In this document: one piece after another, positions 52,911 to 61,547 of the stretch
Numbering within the stretch: position 1 is the first letter of the stretch
Layout of the letters: each line of letters begins with the position of its first letter
Origin: Acidobacteriota bacterium
GTDB lineage: Bacteria > Acidobacteriota > Terriglobia > Acidiferrales > UBA7541
NCBI GenBank assembly: GCA_013289955.1
Contig: JABCYZ010000021.1
Coordinates: forward strand, 42,931 to 106,930
Direction of reading: 5' to 3'
DNA length: 64,000 bases
Translations under genes and position numbers: made by a program
The notes under the pieces: model-generated
Seen by the model: the letters and a program-made list of their open reading frames with translations, nothing else
What the model was told of the DNA's origin: nothing
Database searches by the model: none

Positions 52911-53642
52911 ATGACTTCCCCCTTTGTGGGTGAATTTCTGGGCACCATGATTCTCGTGCTGCTTGGCAATGGAGTTGTCGCCGGAGTGCTGCTGAAGCGC
53001 TCAAAAGCGGAAGGCGGCGGATGGATGGTCATCACCACGGGATGGGCATTTGCGGTGATGGCCGGCGTTTTCGTGTCGATTGCCTGCGGCAGCAGCGACG
53101 CGCACCTGAATCCGGCGGTAACGATGGGCTTCGCGGTGCGCGACGCAAGTTTCGTGAAGCTCGCTCCCTACCTCACGGCGCAAATCCTCGGTGCCGTCGC
53201 GGGGGCGGCCCTTGTCTGGCTGCACTATCTTCCGCACTGGAAGGAAACGGAAGATACCGGCAACAAGCTGGCCTGTTTTTGTACGGCCCCGGCCATTCGA
53301 AACACTCTCGCAAATCTATTCAGCGAAATTGTCGGGACGTTTGTTCTCGTTTTCGTGGTTGGCGCGATTTTTTCAAAGAGAGTCTCCGCCGCGGGTCCAG
53401 CCGGTGGACTGGGCCCCTATCTTGTGGGCAGCCTGGTGTGGGGCATCGGACTTTCTCTCGGCGGCACGACCGGCTATGCCATCAACCCGGCGCGCGACTT
53501 TGGTCCGCGCCTGGCCCACGCCATTCTGCCGATCGCCGGGAAGGGCGGCTCCGGTTGGAGCTACGCGCCGATACCGGTGATCGGCCCGTTGCTCGGGGGA
53601 GCGCTGGCGGGACTCCTCCTTCGCCTTCTTGCTGTTTCCTGA
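52911..53642 (+). CDS. glpF: Glycerol uptake facilitator (MIP/aquaglyceroporin)
   Basis: A 243-residue channel with six helices and both half-helix NPA boxes: SDAHLNPAVT and GYAINPARD. The Asp after the second NPA-Arg (NPARD) is the aquaglyceroporin marker. The N-terminal PFVGEFLGTMILVLLGNGVV is typical of GlpF. Together with glpK it forms the glycerol entry and phosphorylation pair; no glycerol-3-phosphate dehydrogenase gene is in the window. Confidence 0.95.
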   Translation: MTSPFVGEFLGTMILVLLGNGVVAGVLLKRSKAEGGGWMVITTGWAFAVMAGVFVSIACGSSDAHLNPAVTMGFAVRDASFVKLAPYLTAQILGAVAGAALVWLHYLPHWKETEDTGNKLACFCTAPAIRNTLANLFSEIVGTFVLVFVVGAIFSKRVSAAGPAGGLGPYLVGSLVWGIGLSLGGTTGYAINPARDFGPRLAHAILPIAGKGGSGWSYAPIPVIGPLLGGALAGLLLRLLAVS

Positions 53643-53732
53643 AGCCCGTTCCGAAGTACAAGTAACCGATTCCACATGCGGCGCGGCTGCCCGGCGCTCG
53701 CGTGCGCCACGCCTGGGTTACTCTCGAATGGA

Positions 53733-55970
53733 ATGGGCACAATCACCATAGCGCCTCCCGAGCCGAGCGCCGCGCAGCCGGCTCCGCCTTCGGGCCCGCA
53801 GAGTCCGTGGATTTATCGTCCGTGGATCGATCTGACGGTTGGCTGCGGCGCGTGGTCCGCTCCGCTCTTGCTCGCCGGATTTTATTTTGCAAATTCCTAC
53901 GGGCGCGGCTGGAGCGTGACGTTTTATTTTCTTGCGTTGCTCTCTAATTACCCGCACTTCATGGCCACGGTTTACCGCGCATACCACACGCGCAACGAGT
54001 TTGAGAAATATCGCATTTACACCGTGCACGTAGCTTTGCTGCTCGCCCTCGCCGGGGTCGTCACACACCTGTGGTATGCACTGCTTCCATGGATTTTCAC
54101 GCTCTACATTTGCTGGAGCCCGTGGCACTACACGGGGCAGAACTTCGGCTTGCTGATGATGTTCGCGCGGCGCGCTGGCGTTTCGCCCACGGAAACGGAA
54201 CGCCGCGCGCTTCGCCTTTCCTTTGTGGCCTCTTACATTTTGTTAATGCTGAGTTTTCACACCGGCGCTTCCGGCGACGCGCTGATTCTGTCACTCGGGC
54301 TCGCGGCTAAATTCACATTGCCTGCGCGGGCGGTTCTGGCGCTGTTTTTTGTCGGCGCCAGCGGGTGGGCGCTCGTGTCACTGGCGCGCAGGAGCAGTTT
54401 CCGGGCGATACTTCCAGCGCTTACACTGACGGTCACGCAATTTCTCTGGTTTTTGTTGCCGGCGATTATCGAGCTCGTCAGCGGCCACGAAATTCCGCAG
54501 ACTCGTTACAGCAGTGGCCTGCTCGCCGTCCTGCACTCCACGCAATATCTTTGGATCACGAGCTATTATCAGAAAAAAGAGGCTCGCGCGGCGGGCGATT
54601 CCCATTGGTCGTTTTCCCGCTATCTCGTGACGTTGATCGCAGGCGGGATCGCCCTTTTCATTCCCGGGCCTTGGATCGTTAGCCGCATCTTTCATGCCGA
54701 TTTTGCCGCGAGTTTTCTCACGTTTACAGCGCTTGTAAATATTCATCACTTTATTCTTGACGGCGCCATTTGGAAATTGCGCGATTCCCGGATCGCGTCC
54801 CTGCTTTTGGACGGCCAGCAAAGATCTCTGAATGCGGTATCGGAAAAACAAGGCGGTTTTCTTGCGGTCACCGGCTGGCTAACGGGCCATTCGCCGGCGG
54901 CTCGGGCGTTGCGGATCGCGGTTGTGGCGTTGCTATTGGTCTGGGCCGGAGTGGATCAGCTGCACTTTTGGTGGTCCAGCGAAGCGAGCGCCCTCCCCGC
55001 GCTCCAGCGCGCCGCGCAGATGAATCCGGACGACAGTTCCCTTCAAGTGCGCCTCGCGCGCGCCGAGCAACTTGCCGGACAGCGCGACGCCGCGCTCGCT
55101 TCCATGCAGCGCGCCGCTATGCTCAATCCCGCAAGTCTTGCCCTGCAAGAAACCTATGGCCGGAGCCTAATTGAAGCAGGGCGCAACGCCGACGCCTATG
55201 CGCAGTTTGAAAAGATTATTACGCGCTGGCCGCGCAATGCCGACGCGCTGGTGGATTACGGGATGCTGGCCCATCGGCTCGGACACGACGAAGAGGCGGT
55301 CGACAACTGGCAACGCGCCGTGGACGTCGACCCCGGACAGGCCAACGCACAGCTCTATCTCGCGCAAGTGCTCGATCAACAGGGCGCGCTGCAGGCCGCG
55401 GCGCGGCACTATCGCATGTATCTGGAAATCGTCGCCGCGCGCCACGCAAGAAATCCCGCCGATACCGGACCGGTGCTCGCGGCGCTCATAAAGGTTGCCG
55501 ATGCGGATGCCGCCATCCATCACACGGACGACGCATCCAAAGGATACAACGCGGCCGCAGGCTTTGCAGAAAAGGCTGGCGAGAAGACGCTCGAAAGCCT
55601 GGCTCTCGTTCATCTCGCCGACCTAGAGGAGAAAGAAAGCGATATTCGCGGCGCAGCGCAGTCCTACCGGCAGGCACTCGAGCTCGATCGAGCGCTCTCC
55701 GATCCCCGCAGCGCTGCCTCGGACTGGTTCAACTACGCGCAATTCCTGCACAAACAGCAGCAGCCCGAGCGCTACGTATTCGCCTGCCTGCTGCACGCCG
55801 AAAATACATTAGAGAACGCTCCCGGCGACGAACTGACCGTGATAATCCAGGCCCGCAAGGAAAGCGAAGCTCGTCTCGGACAGGAAGCCGGCGCCGTCCG
55901 GCGCAAGCTGGATCAGATTGTCGAGGAATCCCTGACCCTGCAGGCTTCCGGTCAGCCGTCCAAAAAATAG
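53733..55970 (+). CDS. Multi-helix membrane protein with C-terminal TPR domain
   Basis: A 745-residue protein. The N-terminal half has about ten predicted membrane helices (for example 'LTVGCGAWSAPLLLAGFYFA', 'IYTVHVALLLALAGVVTHLWYALLPW' in two parts, 'YLVTLIAGGIALFIPGPWIV'), with an HHFILDG motif near the end that also occurs in other unnamed bacterial membrane proteins. The C-terminal half carries at least six TPR units ('ALQRAAQMNPDDSSLQVRLA', 'YGRSLIEAGRNADAYAQFEK', 'GMLAHRLGHDEEAVDNWQRA'). ATG 53733 is chosen since the upstream frame lacks a ribosome-binding site. Function unknown; downstream of glpF by 90 bases but not obviously linked. Confidence 0.82.
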   Translation: MGTITIAPPEPSAAQPAPPSGPQSPWIYRPWIDLTVGCGAWSAPLLLAGFYFANSYGRGWSVTFYFLALLSNYPHFMATVYRAYHTRNEFEKYRIYTVHVALLLALAGVVTHLWYALLPWIFTLYICWSPWHYTGQNFGLLMMFARRAGVSPTETERRALRLSFVASYILLMLSFHTGASGDALILSLGLAAKFTLPARAVLALFFVGASGWALVSLARRSSFRAILPALTLTVTQFLWFLLPAIIELVSGHEIPQTRYSSGLLAVLHSTQYLWITSYYQKKEARAAGDSHWSFSRYLVTLIAGGIALFIPGPWIVSRIFHADFAASFLTFTALVNIHHFILDGAIWKLRDSRIASLLLDGQQRSLNAVSEKQGGFLAVTGWLTGHSPAARALRIAVVALLLVWAGVDQLHFWWSSEASALPALQRAAQMNPDDSSLQVRLARAEQLAGQRDAALASMQRAAMLNPASLALQETYGRSLIEAGRNADAYAQFEKIITRWPRNADALVDYGMLAHRLGHDEEAVDNWQRAVDVDPGQANAQLYLAQVLDQQGALQAAARHYRMYLEIVAARHARNPADTGPVLAALIKVADADAAIHHTDDASKGYNAAAGFAEKAGEKTLESLALVHLADLEEKESDIRGAAQSYRQALELDRALSDPRSAASDWFNYAQFLHKQQQPERYVFACLLHAENTLENAPGDELTVIIQARKESEARLGQEAGAVRRKLDQIVEESLTLQASGQPSKK

Positions 55971-56166
55971 AGTCGTTGGACTTTTAATCGGGAACGAAAT
56001 CTCTTTAGCGGGCATTTTCTCTAATGACTGCCCGCAATCAACGCGATAGCAGGATCGCATCTTGACGACGACACCGAACTTGAACCCGACTTTGGTTCCT
56101 CTTCCCAAGGGGCTGAGAGATTCCCGGTAACTCTCTGGCCCGTGGCGCGTGCAGCCTGAGCCACAA

Positions 56167-57123
56167 CTAACGCGTTGAGTTCCAGCACCAGCGCAGCACT
56201 CGCAGAGCGCGCAGTGTGTTCCATCGGCTGGCGCCGCCGACATCGGTCTCCATCTGCAGCGGAATTCGTTCGGGATGAAGAACGTTTAGCGGCCAGCGCC
56301 CGTTCTGGTGGCGGCGCTCCACCACGATTTTGATGGCCTCCCTAACGCGGTTGTCGGGTCTGATTCCTGCGTTCCGCAAATAGTCAAGCCCGCGCAAGAC
56401 ATCGTAGTGCCAATAGGTCGGGAACGAGAAGCGCAGCCACCGCTTGTCGATGATTTTGCCGGTTTGCAGCGAGCGAAACAGGCGGCGCTCGAGCAAATAG
56501 TCTTCGCCTCGCTTGCGGGCCCTGGTGACGGCCTTCGATTTGCCCCTTCGCTGCTCGTATTCGAGCAGTCCTTCGAGCACGCAGATGGTGGTATGGAAAG
56601 AAGAGCGCCTGCTGGGGGGGCGTTTTGGCGACACGAAGGGCCACGCTTCGCAGTTCCAGCCACCATCTTGAAGCTGCTCGCCAAGGAGCTGACGAGCAAG
56701 CGCGTCATTTGGCTTCTTGAAGTACGCGCCGATACCGAGGATTCTGCCGTTGATGCAGGGCTCCGTTTCGCCATGAAGGTAAGGGCGGTTGTTGAGCGGC
56801 TTGAACACGAGCCTCTTCTCGATGCGGTCGATCATCTTGCGAGCCTGCCTGGTGGCGGGGTCCAGGCCGAGGTCCTTCAAGACAACGAGACTGTTCAGGG
56901 TAACAAGGTCCCACTTCCGCGGGTCGCCCCAGTAGCCGTCGGGAGACTGGGCGGCAAGCAGTTGCGCTCCCCAGCCTTCGGTTGCAACGCGTGACCGTTC
57001 CGCGGCAATCGCGTCCGGGGCTTGATCGGTAAGGTCTCTCATGACCTGCCAACGGATGCCCGGGTCGGAATCGAGGAGCCACTTAAAGTGCGCGGGCCGG
57101 GGTGCGTAATCGTGTCGGCGCAT
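56167..57123 (-). CDS. Alpha/alpha-toroid (squalene cyclase/prenyltransferase-like) protein
   Basis: A 318-residue protein without signal peptide, built of helical repeats that resemble terpenoid-cyclase/prenyltransferase toroids: 'GWGAQLLAAQSPDGYWGDPR', 'NDALARQLLGEQLQDGGWNC' and 'EAIKIVVERRHQNGRWPLNV' show the QxxxGxW-type repeats. It starts at MRRHDYAPRP (ATG 57123) rather than further upstream. A catalytic DxDD motif is not evident, so cyclase activity is doubtful; such proteins are commonly annotated 'hypothetical' or 'squalene cyclase-like'. Role unknown. Confidence 0.75.
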   Translation of the reverse strand: MRRHDYAPRPAHFKWLLDSDPGIRWQVMRDLTDQAPDAIAAERSRVATEGWGAQLLAAQSPDGYWGDPRKWDLVTLNSLVVLKDLGLDPATRQARKMIDRIEKRLVFKPLNNRPYLHGETEPCINGRILGIGAYFKKPNDALARQLLGEQLQDGGWNCEAWPFVSPKRPPSRRSSFHTTICVLEGLLEYEQRRGKSKAVTRARKRGEDYLLERRLFRSLQTGKIIDKRWLRFSFPTYWHYDVLRGLDYLRNAGIRPDNRVREAIKIVVERRHQNGRWPLNVLHPERIPLQMETDVGGASRWNTLRALRVLRWCWNSTR

Positions 57124-57466
57124 CCGTCTCTTATAGCATGTTGCGTCCTGGTTTCGACCCGCGCGCCGAGCCGCGTCGACCCTAGCCACCACTGCAGAAG
57201 AGGGGCGCAAGATGGATGTCCTCGAACAGAAGTTCCGGCTCGGAATGACTTTCGGTTTTTCCGTCACTCGAGAGCAGGCCTTCGACCGACCTATCTGTTG
57301 AGTTTATATGCGACAGCATCGTTATCTGATCGCTTAAATACGCTTTCGACTAAATAGTTCTATATGCCAGGCATTTCAGAAACCGCCGTGTGAAACGAAC
57401 CGTCCGCTCGAGCCACCATTTACCGTGATGTTCCTGTCCACCACGGACAGGAGGAGGGAATTCCGG
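57124..57466. other. Divergent intergenic region
   Basis: About 340 bases between the toroid-protein gene (minus) and the sedolisin gene (plus). It is more A/T-rich around 57290-57370. Promoters for both genes are expected here; no further feature seen. Confidence 0.4.
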
Positions 57467-59401
57467 ATGACTATCCCGAAGAACTACCAGCGCCTCGCGA
57501 ACGCCACGCGCACCCCAGTGCCCAAGGCAAAGAAGATCGGAGCGGCCGACCCGAATGAGGTGATCAATGTCACCTTTACCGTGCGGCGTCGGCCTGATGC
57601 TCCCGAACTACCCAGCCAGGAGCACTGGGCGAATACGCCCCCCGGTGAGCGGAAGTACATCACTCCGGAGGAGTTCACCGCGCGGTACGGCGCCACGCCG
57701 GCTGACCTCGACCTCATCGCGCAATTTGCCGAAGGTCAAGGGCTCAAAATCGTCGAGAAAAGCGAGTCCCGGCGGACGGTGATTGTGTCCGGCAAAGTCT
57801 CAAACATGAACAAGGCCTTCGCGGTGGAACTGGCACGGTACGAGGTCGAGCGACGGCCCAAGGAGGAACGCAAGCGCGGCGAAGGCCGCGAAAAGGGCCG
57901 CAGGCCAGAACGTGAGGTCTACCGCGGATACGAGGGCGATGTACACCTGCCGGCGGATATCTTGCCGGCTGTCGAAGGCGTATTTGGCTTGGACACTCGC
58001 CGTATGGCCCATCGCGCCATCGTTCCCTTTCCCACGATTACGCCGCTTACGCCGCCCCAAGTCGCGCAACTCTATGACTTCCCCACACCGCCGCATCACA
58101 TGGGCAAGGAGACCATCGGCCTGCTCGAATTCAGTGATCCGGTAATCGGTACATGCGGCTACTTGCCCAGCGACATCAATGCCTACTTCACCACCGCTCT
58201 GGGCATCGGCCCAGGCTTTGTCACTCCCACCCTCACGGACATCGGCGTCAATGGGGCCTCCAACACCCCCGGCGGTTTCGACGACGCCGAAGTAGCCCTG
58301 GACATCGAAGTTTCCGGTGCGGTCGCGCAGGGCGCGCACATCGCCGTTTACTTCACCACCTGGGATGAGAACGGGTGGATCCTTGCTCTCAAACGCGCTG
58401 TCCACCCCAATCCGGGCGAGCCTCGTCCATCGGTGCTCTCGATCAGTTGGGCCTGGACCGAGTTCTTTGCCGCTGGAAACATCACCTGGAATCCGGCGAC
58501 AATGGCGGCGGTCAGCACCGCCTTCCAGGAAGCCGCAATGTTCGGCATGACTGTTTTGGCGGCTTCCGGTGATGACGGCTCGAATTGTCAGATTGGGGAC
58601 GGTAACGCGCATGTTTATTATCCAGAATCGGATCCCTGGGTTACTTCCTGCGGCGGCACTACCATCGGCAACGTCGCCGGTTCGTCCTTTACCGAAATCA
58701 CCTGGAACGATAACGGCATCACGGGCGGCGGGATCAGCGACTTCTTTGACCTGCCCCATTGGCAGCGTCATCATCACATCCCACTTTCCATCAATCCGGG
58801 TAATCGAAAGGGACGCGGTGTCCCTGACATCGGGGGTTACGCCAACGGATATCAGATCGTCCTCGGTGGCGTAAGCTCAGGACCGTGGTGGGGCACCAGC
58901 GAAACCGCACCACTTTATGCGGGGCTTATCGCCATCATCAACGCTCACCTTGGCGAACGCGTTGGCTACATCAATCCGATCCTCTACTCTCACGACGCGT
59001 CGCATGTCTTCCGCGACATCGCCGACGGACGCACAAACGCTTCCGGGCCGGCCCCCGGCTACACCTGTGGGCTCGGCTGGGATGCTTGCACGGGCCTCGG
59101 CAGCCTCAAAGGCAAGGCCTTGCTCAAACTGCTCCGCCGCGAAGAAGAGCGCGAAGAACACGAACATGGCCTGACCGGCAAGGTGTCCGCGCTCGTTTTC
59201 GATCACTTTGGCGATTTCGAGGGCTTTTTGCTCGAGGATCTCCGTGGCGGCGAGCATCGCTTCGAGAGTCGCGAGCCGGAAGTTCGTCACCTTGCCGACC
59301 GCGCGTTGGCCGATCGCATCGTGACAACGGTGCTCACCAGCGATCATAATCCACATCATCCGGTATCGATCATCCTGCGCGGCCACCCCGTGCATCCCTG
59401 A
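57467..59401 (+). CDS. Sedolisin (S53) peptidase without signal peptide
   Basis: A 644-residue serine carboxyl peptidase. An N-terminal pro-kumamolisin activation domain (about 20-150, 'KYITPEEFTARYGATPADLD') is followed by the catalytic domain with the Glu/Asp pair in DDAEVALDIEVSGAVAQ, the oxyanion Asp in ASGDDGS, the nucleophile Ser in WGTSETAPLYAGLIA, and the C-terminal calcium site near VFRDIADGRTN and GLGWDACTGLGS. No signal peptide is seen, unusual for this normally secreted, acid-active family. An extra C-terminal domain of about 80 residues follows, with the 'VSALVFDHFGDFEGFLLED' and FESREPEVRHLADRAL pattern found on other bacterial proteins. GGAGGAGGG is eight bases before ATG 57467. 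Confidence 0.9.
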   Translation: MTIPKNYQRLANATRTPVPKAKKIGAADPNEVINVTFTVRRRPDAPELPSQEHWANTPPGERKYITPEEFTARYGATPADLDLIAQFAEGQGLKIVEKSESRRTVIVSGKVSNMNKAFAVELARYEVERRPKEERKRGEGREKGRRPEREVYRGYEGDVHLPADILPAVEGVFGLDTRRMAHRAIVPFPTITPLTPPQVAQLYDFPTPPHHMGKETIGLLEFSDPVIGTCGYLPSDINAYFTTALGIGPGFVTPTLTDIGVNGASNTPGGFDDAEVALDIEVSGAVAQGAHIAVYFTTWDENGWILALKRAVHPNPGEPRPSVLSISWAWTEFFAAGNITWNPATMAAVSTAFQEAAMFGMTVLAASGDDGSNCQIGDGNAHVYYPESDPWVTSCGGTTIGNVAGSSFTEITWNDNGITGGGISDFFDLPHWQRHHHIPLSINPGNRKGRGVPDIGGYANGYQIVLGGVSSGPWWGTSETAPLYAGLIAIINAHLGERVGYINPILYSHDASHVFRDIADGRTNASGPAPGYTCGLGWDACTGLGSLKGKALLKLLRREEEREEHEHGLTGKVSALVFDHFGDFEGFLLEDLRGGEHRFESREPEVRHLADRALADRIVTTVLTSDHNPHHPVSIILRGHPVHP

Positions 59402-59665
59402 GGCGTGCGGCCGCGATGCACGAAATTCCCGGGAGAAAGTGTTCCAGCGGACCGCAAATTCGTCTTCTTCTAGAGACAGTTTTTGTCACTGTGCGAAGTG
59501 TCGTCCCGCGGAGCAAAGCGCCGCCGTCAGTTGGACCTAGGCGGCCAATTCCTACTTCGGCCTCAATACTGAGTTAGCTTCTGCAATCTGGCGCAGAGGG
59601 AGACTCGCCCCAGGCTCCGACTGTAGCTCACCTAAAAGGTGATGTAATATGCGATATCATCTCTT
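59402..59665. other. Intergenic stretch, nothing recognised
   Basis: About 260 bases after the sedolisin gene, before the degraded PIN toxin. No gene, RNA or repeat recognised. Confidence 0.4.
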
Positions 59666-59832
59666 TTGCGCCTCGTGCTCGATACCGACGTCCTAGTCGC
59701 TGCAGTGTGCAGCCGTGGAGGCGCCTCATGGCAACTAATGGATCGAGCGTTGGCTAGAAAGTTTACACTTCTGTTGTCGGTGCTCTAGTTCTTGAGTACG
59801 AGGCAGTTTTGACGCGCGAACCGTGGGAGTAA
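59666..59832 (+). pseudogene. PIN-domain toxin remnant with frameshift
   Basis: From 59666 the frame reads L-R-L-V-L-D-T-D-V-L-V-A-A-V, the typical N-terminus of PIN-domain toxins, continuing through RGGASWQLMDRAL and KFTLLLSV up to a stop at 59788-59790. Shifting one frame restores VLEYEAVLTREPWE (59788-59829), the expected continuation of the family. One missing base near 59783-59788 explains this. The remaining C-terminal two thirds of the domain are absent. No antitoxin gene was seen in front of it. Confidence 0.75.
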
Positions 59833-59852
59833 GGTACATATTTCGCGAGGAA

Positions 59853-60254
59853 TTATTTTGGTTCAATGACACTCAGTCCCCGTATTTGACCGAAGTGCCG
59901 TTTGTTGAAAGTGGCTACCTGGCTCCCGCGCTCCAAAGCCGTTGCCCCGACGATCAGGTCATAGAACCCAATTATTTTTCCGGAGGCCTCCAATTCGGCC
60001 CAGATACGTGCATGCTCGTACGCGGTCTGCTCGGTGTAGGGAATGATCGGCAGAGACTCCAGAACGGCGTCCAGGTAACGCTGCCGCGCGACCTTATGTG
60101 TCCCGGTCGCCCTTTCCACTCCATGCCATAGCTCTGCAACGGTGATTGCAGCAATCTCAAATCGATCATTCGGACGGGACGCCACCCAACTCTTCAGGTC
60201 AAAAGTGCCCCTCTCTCCCCGAATGACGACGTCCGCGTCCAAGACTATCGCCAT
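59853..60254 (-). CDS. vapC: VapC-type PIN-domain toxin nuclease
   Basis: A 133-residue PIN nuclease. The acidic active-site residues are visible: D6 in IVLDADVVI, E41 in TVAELWHG, D99 in GFYDLIVGATAL, with a late TFNKRHFGQIRGLSVI block. It cleaves RNA when free of antitoxin. It overlaps the antitoxin gene by ten bases on the minus strand, the usual toxin-antitoxin order. The start is 60254 at MAIVLDADVV. Normal length for VapC. Confidence 0.93.
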   Translation of the reverse strand: MAIVLDADVVIRGERGTFDLKSWVASRPNDRFEIAAITVAELWHGVERATGTHKVARQRYLDAVLESLPIIPYTEQTAYEHARIWAELEASGKIIGFYDLIVGATALERGSQVATFNKRHFGQIRGLSVIEPK

Positions 60255-60517
60255 TTGTCGGCCGGCGCCTTGAGGCTCTTGCGGGCAGCTTCCAGATTAC
60301 GATGCCACGATCTGGCTTCGTTCTCCGGCAAGTCATTTTTGGCCAGAACCTCGGCCAATTCGCGGCCAATACAAACTTTTTCGTTGTCCGGTACAAGGCG
60401 CGCGACCGGCTCACCGTTCTTGAGGAGCACAAACGTAACATTTTGATAATGCGCGCGGTTAACGCAGTCGGCAAAATTGCGCGAAGCTTCCGTGACGGTT
60501 ATGCTCGTTTTCTTCAT
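60245..60517 (-). CDS. Phd/YefM-type antitoxin
   Basis: A 90-residue antitoxin. The N-terminal Phd/YefM DNA-binding fold reads 'MKKTSITVTEASRNFADCVN', then VTFVLLKNGEPVARLVP; the C-terminal helix that neutralises the PIN toxin follows (about 55-90, 'AKNDLPENEARSWHRNLEAA'). ATG 60517 is preferred to the longer frame from 60562. It is expected to repress its own promoter together with the toxin. Confidence 0.9.
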   Translation of the reverse strand: MKKTSITVTEASRNFADCVNRAHYQNVTFVLLKNGEPVARLVPDNEKVCIGRELAEVLAKNDLPENEARSWHRNLEAARKSLKAPADKWR

Positions 60518-60750
60518 GAATCTGATTTTCAGAATATCCAATTTTACGGACTTCGTCAACAACTTTCAGTCCATGCTGCTTCGTACTGTACTTCGAGAGA
60601 GCCGTAGAGTAGACGCAACGCGCCTATTATTTCTGTGACCAGAGGATGGGGTCCCAGCAACATCATCAAGTTTTCTGGAGGGCCAGTACGTCAGAAAGGG
60701 AGGAGACCAAATCCCCTCTCCATCCTTTCCGCGCCGACATCTAATCAGCC

Positions 60751-60969
60751 CTAATTGCGGACCTCTGACAGCAATCGCGCGCAGACGCAGCCAGTGCAAA
60801 CCATGAGCACGAGCGCCGTCCAGAACCAAGGATTCTGGACGGTGAGATACCGCAGCGTAGATAAGCTGATTGCTGAGTTGGTCCTGATCGGGTATTTCGT
60901 AAAGAAAAAGAAAAGCGCAAAGACCACGAACGCCAGTACGCCGAAGACCGCGCCTTTTAATATCCACAT
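60751..60969 (-). CDS. Small two-helix membrane protein
   Basis: A 72-residue frame starting MWILKGAVFGVLAFVVFALF, with helices at about 3-23 and 47-67 around a short TKYPIRTNSAISLSTL loop. AAGGAG lies seven bases before the ATG, which supports expression. No recognised family. Between the toxin-antitoxin pair and the hydrolase fragment, without a visible operon partner. Confidence 0.6.
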   Translation of the reverse strand: MWILKGAVFGVLAFVVFALFFFFTKYPIRTNSAISLSTLRYLTVQNPWFWTALVLMVCTGCVCARLLSEVRN

Positions 60970-61014
60970 GTAAGACTCCTTGTCTGTAGTGTATAGGGAG
61001 GAACCATTTGCGCC

Positions 61015-61416
61015 ATGCAAAGTTTGCTGGATACGGGGCATCGGTCGTATTTTGACCGCATATGGGATGACTTCACAGGAGATCCCAGCAAGCCCGATGA
61101 AGTCACCCGAAATTTTTTCGCGGCGACCTACGCGCAGCCGGGAGGAATGCGAGCTGGCTTTGCGCAGTTCACTGCGTTTTCTCAAGACGCGAAGGACAAT
61201 AAACTTTTCGAGCAGACGAAGCTGCTCATGCCTGTGCTTGCCGTTGGCGGCGAGAAGTCCTTCGGCGCATTGCAGGCAGCAATCATGCGCCACGTAGCTA
61301 CCAACGTTCAGGAGGCGGTCGTTTCGGGTTCGGGACATTGGTTGATGGAAGAACGTTCAGTTGAAACCGTGGCGTCAATCCGAAGTTTTCTGGAAGCCAC
61401 TGACAAAAAGCATTGA
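61015..61416 (+). pseudogene. C-terminal fragment of an alpha/beta hydrolase
   Basis: A 133-residue frame that matches only the second half of an epoxide-hydrolase-like alpha/beta hydrolase: FDRIWDDFTGDPSKPDEVTRN belongs to the cap region, 'LLMPVLAVGGEKSFGALQAA' to the strand before the catalytic acid, and GSGHWLMEERSVETVASIRSFL holds the catalytic His. The nucleophile-elbow half (GxSxG) is missing and no matching sequence is found upstream. Therefore it is probably a truncated, non-functional gene, although the frame is still open from an ATG. Confidence 0.75.
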
Positions 61417-61547
61417 GGAGGATTAGCGTCTCCACCGACTTCAACGCTGCGAAACCATTGGAGCCAATGCCTTATTGACGCGTGTTTACCAGGAACTGTC
61501 TTCGTCCGCTTCAGCGCCGATGTGGAAAGAGATCATGATTTGGACTG

